The translations under genes were made by a program, and so were the position numbers. From the NCBI GenBank assembly GCA_947304695.1, contig CAMZBS010000079.1:1-8833 (forward strand): a DNA stretch of 8,833 nucleotides, written 5' to 3'. Each line of letters opens with the position of its first letter. Position 1 is the stretch's first letter. This document shows positions 1-4,918 of the stretch, piece by piece. The DNA is from an uncultured Prevotella sp. Lineage in GTDB: Bacteria; Bacteroidota; Bacteroidia; Bacteroidales; Bacteroidaceae. Below the pieces are notes generated by a model that worked only from the letters and a program-made list of their open reading frames with translations, did no database searches and was not told the origin of the DNA.

Positions 1-209
1 ACACACAACGCTACAAAGGTCTGGGTGAGATGAACCCCGAACAGCTTTGGGAGACCACCATGAATCCCGAGAACCGCCTGTTGAAGCAAGTGACTATTGA
101 GAATGCAGCTGAGGCTGATGAGATATTCTCCATGCTGATGGGTGACGATGTGGAGCCACGTCGTGAGTTCATTGAGAAGAACGCCACTTACGCTAATATT
201 GACGCATAA
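1..209 (+). CDS. gyrB: DNA gyrase subunit B, C-terminal fragment
   Basis: This is the last part of the ATP-driven type II topoisomerase subunit that, with GyrA, introduces negative supercoils. Only about 68 codons are visible (frame starting at position 3) because the 5' end lies outside the window. The fragment begins in the conserved [20 protein letters not shown] block (from position 9), which is the GyrB C-terminal domain next to the TOPRIM fold. It continues through [15 protein letters not shown] and ends with NATYANIDA and a TAA at 207-209. The GDDVEPRR...FIEKNA...NID ending matches GyrB better than the paralogue ParE. Transcription would end at the strong stem-loop 19 bp downstream. 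There is no sign of damage in the visible part. Confidence 0.95.
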   Translation, partial: TQRYKGLGEMNPEQLWETTMNPENRLLKQVTIENAAEADEIFSMLMGDDVEPRREFIEKNATYANIDA

Positions 210-227
210 GCGGAATTTGAGATAACT

Positions 228-275
228 ACATAAAAAAGCTGCAATTCACATCAATGAATTGCAGCTTTTTTATGT
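228..275. terminator. Bidirectional intrinsic terminator between gyrB and ackA
   Basis: A perfect 21-bp inverted repeat (228-248 with 255-275) encloses a 6-nt loop, CATCAA. The arms carry six A on the left and six T on the right around a GCTGCAATTCA core. Each strand therefore produces a stem followed by a U-run. It lies 19 bp after the gyrB stop and 11 bp after the ackA stop on the opposite strand, where a shared terminator for convergent genes is expected. Confidence 0.9.
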
Positions 276-285
276 GTAAATTGTC

Positions 286-1476
286 TTACAGCAGGTTCAT
301 TGTATCGGTGGCAATCATCAGTTCTTCGTCGGTGGGAATGACCACAACCTTCACCTTTGAATCGTCGGCAGAGATGATGGCCTCTTCACCGCGAACTTGG
401 TTCTTGGCATCGTCGAACTTCACGCCGAGGAATTCCAGACCTTCGCATACAGCTGAGCGCATGCCAATCTGGTTCTCGCCTACACCGGCAGTGAACACGA
501 TGACATCGACACCACCCATTGCGGCAGCAAATGCGCCGATGTATTTCTTGATGCGGTAGAAGTACATGTCCTGAGCCAGCTGAGCACGCTCATCGCCAGC
601 CTTAGCTGCATTCTCCACGTCGCGCATGTCGCTTGAACCGCCCGTGATACCTGCCACACCGCTCTTCTTGTTGAGCAGGTTGCTCATGCCATCGGCATCC
701 AGACCCAGTTTCTTCTCAATAAAGGTCACGGCACCGCCGTCGATGTCACCGCTGCGGGTGCCCATGATGAGACCCTCAAGCGGAGTGAGGCCCATTGACG
801 TGTCGACACACTTGCCGTCGACCACGGCAGCAATAGAGCCACCATTGCCCACATGGCAGGTGATAACCTTTGTTCCTTCAGGTTTCATGCCCAGGAACTC
901 CAGTGCGCGGGCACTTACATAGCGGTGGCTGGTGCCATGGAAGCCATAGCGGCGCACACCGTATTTCTTGTAGAGCTCGTAGGGAATGGCATACATGTAT
1001 GCCTTGGCAGGCATTGTCTGATGGAAAGCAGTGTCGAACACACCCACCTGAGGCAGACCGGGCATCAGTTCCTTCACGGCGTTCACGCCCTTCAGGTTGG
1101 CAGGATTGTGCAGCGGAGCCAGGTCGGAGCATTCCTCAAAAGCCTTCAGTACCTCGTCGGTGAGCAGCACGCTCTTGTTGAACTTTTCTCCACCATGCAC
1201 CATGCGGTGGCCCACGGCATCAATCTCGTCGAGACTCTTGATTACGCCTATTTCAGGATCGGTGAGCAGTGAGAAGATGAACTTCACACCTTCAGTATGC
1301 TCGGGAATGTCGTGCATGATCTGTTTCTTCTCACCATTAGCCAGCTTTACTTTTACGAATGCGCCGTCCAAGCCTACGCGCTCAGCACCACCACTGGTCA
1401 TTACACTCTTATCGTCCATGTTGTACAGAGCGTACTTAATAGACGAAGAACCACAATTCAATACTAATATTTTCAT
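286..1476 (-). CDS. ackA: Acetate kinase
   Basis: Cytoplasmic acetate kinase interconverts acetyl phosphate + ADP and acetate + ATP, the substrate-level phosphorylation step of fermentative acetate formation. The 396-residue protein has the full family length. The N-terminal ASKHA phosphate loop LNCGSSSIKY (residues 6-15) contains N7. The family's catalytic residues are all visible: R91 (GHRMVHGG), D148 (FDTAFHQ), H180 (YGFHGTSHR), N211 (HVGNGGS), R241 (MGTRSGDIDGG) and E384 (IPTDEE). The adenosine-binding FTAGVGENQ is at 328-336. The ATG at 1474-1476 gives the standard N-terminus MKILVLN. A purine-rich GGGGGAGG lies 4 nt upstream of it, unusual for this phylum, and is formed by the end of the repeat element at 1481-1614. 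The gene follows pta on the same strand after 140 bp and is probably cotranscribed with it. Confidence 0.98.
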   Translation of the reverse strand: MKILVLNCGSSSIKYALYNMDDKSVMTSGGAERVGLDGAFVKVKLANGEKKQIMHDIPEHTEGVKFIFSLLTDPEIGVIKSLDEIDAVGHRMVHGGEKFNKSVLLTDEVLKAFEECSDLAPLHNPANLKGVNAVKELMPGLPQVGVFDTAFHQTMPAKAYMYAIPYELYKKYGVRRYGFHGTSHRYVSARALEFLGMKPEGTKVITCHVGNGGSIAAVVDGKCVDTSMGLTPLEGLIMGTRSGDIDGGAVTFIEKKLGLDADGMSNLLNKKSGVAGITGGSSDMRDVENAAKAGDERAQLAQDMYFYRIKKYIGAFAAAMGGVDVIVFTAGVGENQIGMRSAVCEGLEFLGVKFDDAKNQVRGEEAIISADDSKVKVVVIPTDEELMIATDTMNLL

Positions 1477-1480
1477 AATA

Positions 1481-1614
1481 CCTCCCCCGCCCCCTCCGAA
1501 GGAGGGGAGTGCCTAGCGGATTTCAGGGGGATAGCCAGGCTTTTATTTGGGTTAAACTTCTATATATATTATTTGACCGCAGGCCCTCCTCCCTCTTGGG
1601 GAGGTCGGGAGGGG
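1481..1614. repeat. REP/MITE-like inverted-repeat element between pta and ackA
   Basis: Two G/C-rich units face each other at the ends of the pta-ackA gap. The left unit (1481-1519) contains a 7-bp hairpin, CCCCTCC-GAA-GGAGGGG (1491-1507), next to CCTCCCCC. The right unit (1576-1614) contains a 6-bp hairpin, CCTCCC-N5-GGGAGG (1588-1604), next to GGGAGGGG. Reverse-complementing the right unit aligns it with the left over about 39 nt, with roughly 27 matches and the same order of parts: C-rich stretch, hairpin, GCCTnGCGG. The 56-nt centre is AT-rich, with TATATATAT at 1561-1569. I see no clear target-site duplication. The reading as a dispersed REP-like or MITE-like element is inference, because only one copy is present in this window. 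Confidence 0.6.
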
Positions 1615-1616
1615 TC

Positions 1617-2627
1617 TTATTTCTTCGCATCCATAGCCTGACAGGCGGTGATGGCAACGAGGTAGTAGATGTCCTCGACCGAGCAACCGCGAGAGAGGTC
1701 GTTCACTGGACGGGCAATGCCTTGCAGGATGGGGCCGATAGCCGTTGCACCAGCCAGACGCTGCACCAGCTTATAGGCAATGTTGCCCACTTCCAGGCAG
1801 GGGAACACCAGCACGTTGGCATTGCCGGCAATCTCGCTGCCGGGTGCCTTCTTCTTTCCGACAGACGGTACCAGGGCGGCATCAGCCTGCAGCTCACCGT
1901 CGATCTTCAGTGCAGGATCGAGCTCCTTGGCCAGCTTCGTAGCCTCCACTACCTTGTCTACAACCTCGTGAGAAGCACTTCCCTTAGTTGAGAAGCTCAG
2001 CATGGCCACGCGGGGATCGTCGAAGCCAGCCACCGACTTGGCGGTCTGTGCCGTGCAGACGGCAATCTGACTGAGCTGATTGGCATCGGGCATGGGAGTC
2101 ACGGCCACATCGCCTATCACCAGCACGCCGTTCTCACCGTACTCGGGCTTGTCGGTTATCATGAGCATGGCACCGCTGACGCAGGTGATGCCGGGGGCGC
2201 ACTTGATAATCTGGAGGGCAGGGCGCAGGGTCTCGCCTGTTGTAGACAGCGCACCTGAAATCTGTCCGTCGGCACCCTCGGTCTTGATGATCATGCAGCC
2301 CAAGTAGAGCGGATCCTTCACCAGTTCGCGGGCCTTCTCGATGGTCATGCCTTTCTTTTCGCGCAGCTTCTGCAGCAGTTGGGCCAGTTCCTCGCTCTTC
2401 TCATAGTTCAGCGGGTCGATGAGGGTGGCCTTGTCAATGTTTTTCAGTCCTTTCTCTGCGGCCAGTGCATGCACTTTCTCAGGGTTGCCAATGAGAATCA
2501 GGTCGGCAATGTCGTCGGCCAGCACGCGGTCGGCTGCACAAAGGGTACGTTCCTCCTCAGCTTCGGGGAGCACGATGCGCTGCTTGTTGCTCTTAGCACG
2601 CGCAATAATCTGTTCAATTAATCCCAT
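1617..2627 (-). CDS. pta: Phosphate acetyltransferase (short form)
   Basis: Phosphotransacetylase converts acetyl-CoA + phosphate to acetyl phosphate + CoA, feeding AckA. The 336-residue protein is the short, single-domain PTA/PTB type. It lacks the N-terminal DRTGG regulatory region found in the roughly 700-residue enterobacterial enzymes. Family signatures in order are SGALSTTGETLRPALQ (124-139), GDVAVTPMPDANQLSQIA (172-189), LSFSTKGSASH (210-220), DGELQADAALVP (243-254) and GNANVLVFPCLEVGNIAYKL (268-287). The active-site segment is GPILQGIARPVNDLSRG (298-314), with S312, R313 and D319 at the positions of the serine, arginine and aspartate studied in the Methanosarcina enzyme. The ATG at 2625-2627 gives MGLIEQIIARA, a normal N-terminus. 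No Shine-Dalgarno sequence is seen, but a -7 promoter box lies 41 bp upstream. The gene leads into ackA. Confidence 0.97.
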   Translation of the reverse strand: MGLIEQIIARAKSNKQRIVLPEAEEERTLCAADRVLADDIADLILIGNPEKVHALAAEKGLKNIDKATLIDPLNYEKSEELAQLLQKLREKKGMTIEKARELVKDPLYLGCMIIKTEGADGQISGALSTTGETLRPALQIIKCAPGITCVSGAMLMITDKPEYGENGVLVIGDVAVTPMPDANQLSQIAVCTAQTAKSVAGFDDPRVAMLSFSTKGSASHEVVDKVVEATKLAKELDPALKIDGELQADAALVPSVGKKKAPGSEIAGNANVLVFPCLEVGNIAYKLVQRLAGATAIGPILQGIARPVNDLSRGCSVEDIYYLVAITACQAMDAKK

Positions 2628-2668
2628 AGTTTGTTTTATAGTTTATAAGAATTGCTATATTCAGTTTG

Positions 2669-2676
2669 CAAAATTA
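2669..2676 (-). promoter_or_regulatory. Putative pta promoter, -7 box
   Basis: The minus strand reads TAATTTTG here, matching the Bacteroidetes primary sigma -7 consensus TAnnTTTG, 41 bp ahead of the pta ATG. Transcription would start around 2661-2663, giving a leader of about 35 nt. No good TTTG -33 box is seen. The closest is TTCG (plus strand CGAA, 2699-2702), at a somewhat long spacing of 22 nt. Confidence 0.5.
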
Positions 2677-2778
2677 GCGAAAAATATCCGAACGGCAGCG
2701 AAGTATTGGGATAAATAATGTTATCGCCCCATATTTTCCCTGATTGCCTGCCAAATGCCATGCGGATAAATACTGTGG

Positions 2779-3558
2779 TTATTTCATGCACTCTGACAGC
2801 TTGACTTCCAGTTCCTCAGCCGACAGTCGCAGTTGCAGCTGTCCGTCCAGGGCAATTGTGATGTGACCTGTTTCTTCCGATACCACGATGCACAGGGCAT
2901 CGCTTTCCTGCGACATGCCCAGTGCGGCACGGTGGCGCAGACCCAGATGGCGCGGAATGTTAAGGTCGTGGCTCACGGGCAGGATGCATCCTGCAGCACG
3001 TATGCGGCGGTCGGCAATGACCATGGCACCATCGTGAAGGGGCGAGTTCTTGAAGAAGATGTTCTCAATGAGTCGCTGGCTGATGTCGGCATTGATTACT
3101 TCGCCTGTGGTCACAATGTCGTTGAGCGATGCACCGCGTTGTACCACGATGAGTGCGCCCACCTTTCCCTTGGCCATCGATATGCAGGCCATGACGATTG
3201 GAATGATGCAGCGTTTCAGTGCAGCCTTGTCCTTGGCGTCTTCATGCTTCGACATGAAGAAGCGCTGCAGGGTGCGCATGCGCTGGTGGGCTCCCAGGTT
3301 GTAGAGGAACTTGCGTATGTCCTCCTGGAAAATCACGATCAGTGCGATGGCACCCACCGACACCAGTTTGTCGAGGATGGTGCCCAGCAGTTGCATCTCG
3401 ACAATCTGCGCCACGAATACCCACACCACAATGAAAATCAGGATGCCCACGAAGATGTTGAGCGATCGTGACTCGCGCATCAGCTGATAGATGTAGTAGA
3501 GCATCAGTGCTACCAGCAGAATGTCGATGAAATCTTTCAGTCCGAATGAGAAGAACAT
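2779..3558 (-). CDS. cdaA: Diadenylate cyclase CdaA (membrane-bound, DisA_N domain)
   Basis: CdaA condenses two ATP into the second messenger c-di-AMP, which in other bacteria controls potassium and osmotic balance and cell-wall homeostasis. The 259-residue protein has three hydrophobic segments at about residues 10-27, 34-52 and 60-78, then a short linker and the cytoplasmic DAC (DisA_N) domain from about 95 onward. The two catalytic motifs are present: the DGA motif in SPLHDGAMVIAD (D176-A178) and the RHR motif in LGLRHRAALGMSQESDA (R208-R210). The protein has the usual CdaA length and no YbbR domain; a separate YbbR partner gene is not next to it here. The start is ATG at 3556-3558, 12 bp after the folP stop, so the two genes are probably one operon. 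A folP-cdaA pairing is, to my knowledge, common in Bacteroidetes. I see no clear terminator after the stop. Confidence 0.95.
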   Translation of the reverse strand: MFFSFGLKDFIDILLVALMLYYIYQLMRESRSLNIFVGILIFIVVWVFVAQIVEMQLLGTILDKLVSVGAIALIVIFQEDIRKFLYNLGAHQRMRTLQRFFMSKHEDAKDKAALKRCIIPIVMACISMAKGKVGALIVVQRGASLNDIVTTGEVINADISQRLIENIFFKNSPLHDGAMVIADRRIRAAGCILPVSHDLNIPRHLGLRHRAALGMSQESDALCIVVSEETGHITIALDGQLQLRLSAEELEVKLSECMK

Positions 3559-3570
3559 GGCTTTCTTTGT

Positions 3571-4386
3571 TTAAGTCCCCTGGCTTGGAGGGCATGGGTT
3601 GTTTAGTGCTGTCATGATCCGGCAGCATTCCACCGCTTCTTTCACGTCGTGGACGCGCAGAATCGAAGCACCTTTCTGTAGGGCCACCGCGTGAAGCACG
3701 GTCGTGCCGTTCAGGGCTTCGGCTGGAGTGCATCCCAAAGTCTTGTATATCATGGACTTACGTGATATGCCTACGAGCAGTGGCAGCTGCATCACCAGCA
3801 GCTTTTCCATCTGATTGAACAGTACGAAATTCTCTTCGAGTGTCTTGCCGAAGCCGAATCCCGGGTCGAGGATGATGTCGTTTTGTCCCAGGTCGCGCAA
3901 CATCTGCACCTTCTGTGCAAAGGCCAGTAGCGTGTCGCGCAGGGTGGGCTGCACCGAGGTGAGCACGTAGGGCACGCGTAGGCGTGTCACCATGCGCAGC
4001 ATAGTCTCGTCGGCAGCCTCGCTCACGTCGTTCACGATGTCGGCCCCGTACTCTTCAACGGCCATGCGGGCCACACTGGGGCGGAACGTGTCGACCGAGA
4101 CGATGGCATCGGGCAGTTCGCGGCGCACCACACCGAGTGCCAGTCGCAGTCGCTCCGTCTCTTCCTTCTCGTCGGCCAGTGGTCCGCCAGGACGGGTGGA
4201 GCAGGCTCCCACGTCAATAATGACACCGCCCTGATCCACGATTTCGTGGGCACGGTGCGCCATGTCCTTTTCTGTCTGTTGGCGGCTTGCGTCGTAGAAC
4301 GAGTCGGGTGTGGCGTTCAGGATGCCCATCACCAGTGGTTCCTTCAAATCGACGAGCTTGCCGCGAATGTTGAGCGTGTAGTTCAT
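3571..4386 (-). CDS. folP: Dihydropteroate synthase
   Basis: FolP joins 6-hydroxymethyl-dihydropterin diphosphate and p-aminobenzoate to form 7,8-dihydropteroate in folate synthesis, and is the sulfonamide target. The 271-residue TIM barrel shows loop 1 GILNATPDSFYD (21-32), DVGACSTRPGG (58-68, loop 2 with T64-R65-P66), VSVDTFRP (96-103), IVND (117-120), LDPGFGFGKTLEEN (173-186), GISRKS (206-211) and RVHDV (244-248). Probable pterin or substrate residues are D58, N119, D174, K210 and R244, matching the E. coli set D56, N115, D185, K221 and R255. The usual [LM]MHM-[KQR]-G segment after strand 5 is replaced by VLTSVQPTLRD (141-151), and the adjoining loop is short. The ATG at 4384-4386 gives the normal distance to loop 1. 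A promoter box lies only 8 bp upstream, implying a nearly leaderless mRNA. It precedes cdaA by 12 bp. Confidence 0.96.
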   Translation of the reverse strand: MNYTLNIRGKLVDLKEPLVMGILNATPDSFYDASRQQTEKDMAHRAHEIVDQGGVIIDVGACSTRPGGPLADEKEETERLRLALGVVRRELPDAIVSVDTFRPSVARMAVEEYGADIVNDVSEAADETMLRMVTRLRVPYVLTSVQPTLRDTLLAFAQKVQMLRDLGQNDIILDPGFGFGKTLEENFVLFNQMEKLLVMQLPLLVGISRKSMIYKTLGCTPAEALNGTTVLHAVALQKGASILRVHDVKEAVECCRIMTALNNPCPPSQGT

Positions 4387-4394
4387 ACGTGGCG

Positions 4395-4426
4395 CAAATT
4401 TACGAATAATTAGCGTAATAAACGAA
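4395..4426 (-). promoter_or_regulatory. Putative folP(-cdaA) promoter
   Basis: The minus strand reads TAAATTTG (4395-4402), an exact fit to the Bacteroidetes -7 consensus TAnnTTTG. It is preceded after a 20-nt spacer by TTCG (4423-4426), one mismatch from the -33 TTTG. The box ends 8 bp before the folP ATG, so the transcript would start about 2-5 nt from the start codon. The surrounding AT-rich stretch (4397-4450) contrasts with the GC-rich genes on either side. Confidence 0.55.
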
Positions 4427-4545
4427 ATTTTTACTCAGTTTTTTTCGATTCTGCGGACAAAAAATAATCGCGAAATAGAACGGCAAAGGCTCCTTTCCGT
4501 CATCGTTGCCCTACAAGAAACCGTCTTTTGGTCCCTGCCTTACGT

Positions 4546-4655
4546 GCAACAGAGCCTCAGTTGCATCGCTACAGAGCCTGTTTTGCACCGTTGTCAAGCC
4601 TCTGTTGCACCGCAACTGAGCCTCCGTTGCACTGCTCTCAGCCCCTCGCTCCCCC
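4546..4655. repeat. 22-bp tandem repeat built on a 19-bp dyad
   Basis: Units start at 4546, 4568, 4590, 4612 and, decayed, 4634, exactly 22 bp apart with no spacers. The best two copies (first and fourth, 66 bp apart) fit GCAACNGAGCCTCNGTTGC. This is nearly palindromic: arms GCAAC-N-GAG and CTC-N-GTTGC around a central C, with only the N position unpaired. The first copy extends the dyad to 21 bp with T and A outside. Copy two keeps GCTAC-AGAGCCT and TTGC, and copy three keeps AGCCTC and GTTGC. The last 3 nt of each 22-nt unit read ATC, ACC, ACC and ACT. The array lies between the divergent folP and pulA promoters, with its last good copy ending about 240 bp upstream of the pulA -7 box. The function is unknown. 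A regulator-binding array or a structure-forming satellite are both possible. Confidence 0.8.
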
Positions 4656-4788
4656 TCGTTCTGCATGTCGCTTTGCCAAAGCGGCTGAAAACCAGCTGTT
4701 TACAACCCTCTCCAAAACTCGCTCATTTCCACCCAAAAGTTTCTCATCTCGATTTTTTTCAAATCTCAGCAAAGTTTCTGTGTTCAAA

Positions 4789-4808
4789 ATTGCAACATTC
4801 CGTGCAAT
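4789..4808. promoter_or_regulatory. Dyad ATTGCA-N8-TGCAAT upstream of pulA
   Basis: A perfect 6-bp inverted repeat with an 8-nt centre forms a 20-bp dyad. Its middle lies about 85-90 bp upstream of the predicted pulA start of transcription, a plausible activator position. Its half-site TTGCA/TGCAA is also the outer part of the dyads in the upstream array. Operator function is inference. Confidence 0.35.
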
Positions 4809-4871
4809 CGTTTTCGCATTGTTCTGCAGGAATGTCTCAGGGTGCGTCGTGGCCGTTTCGTTGAAAACCTG

Positions 4872-4879
4872 TATCTTTG
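4872..4879 (+). promoter_or_regulatory. Putative pulA promoter, -7 box
   Basis: TATCTTTG fits the Bacteroidetes -7 consensus TAnnTTTG and lies 39 bp before the pulA ATG, predicting a leader of about 30-35 nt. No TTTG is found at the -33 distance (around 4845-4852), which would fit a promoter needing an activator. The leader has no Shine-Dalgarno sequence and is AT-rich before the start codon, as usual in this phylum. Confidence 0.6.
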
Positions 4880-4918
4880 TTGCATTCTTTATCAGTAAGA
4901 CCAACATTAAGAACCTAA

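Larger units (their letters stand above)
4387..4918. other. Divergent intergenic region folP / pulA
   Basis: These 532 bp contain no gene I can support. From left to right there is an AT-rich folP promoter segment (4387-4470), and a small hairpin CGG(c)AAAGG / CCTTTCCG at 4481-4499. The 22-bp tandem array lies at 4546-4655. A pyrimidine-rich stretch at about 4640-4770 is probably untranslated. A TTGCA dyad (4789-4808) and the pulA -7 box (4872-4879) follow. The open frames crossing it on the plus strand read through the repeat array and have no recognisable protein features. Confidence 0.7.

Noticed and set aside
2628..2778. Terminator for the folP-cdaA operon.
   Set aside because: Only a weak imperfect GATAA/TTATC repeat (2710-2725) is present with no T-run after it on the minus strand. 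Read-through towards pta cannot be excluded.
4481..4499. Small hairpin CGG(c)AAAGG / CCTTTCCG as a terminator or operator.
   Set aside because: It has a 2-nt loop, one bulge and no T-run, and there is no gene ending there. It is too weak to call on its own.
4546..4655. CRISPR array.
   Set aside because: The 22-bp units are directly abutting with no unique spacers, the copies are degenerate, and no cas gene is near.
4546..4655. Replication iterons or chromosomal origin.
   Set aside because: The unit length fits iterons, but there is no rep or dnaA gene, no clear DnaA boxes and the flanking genes are chromosomal housekeeping genes.
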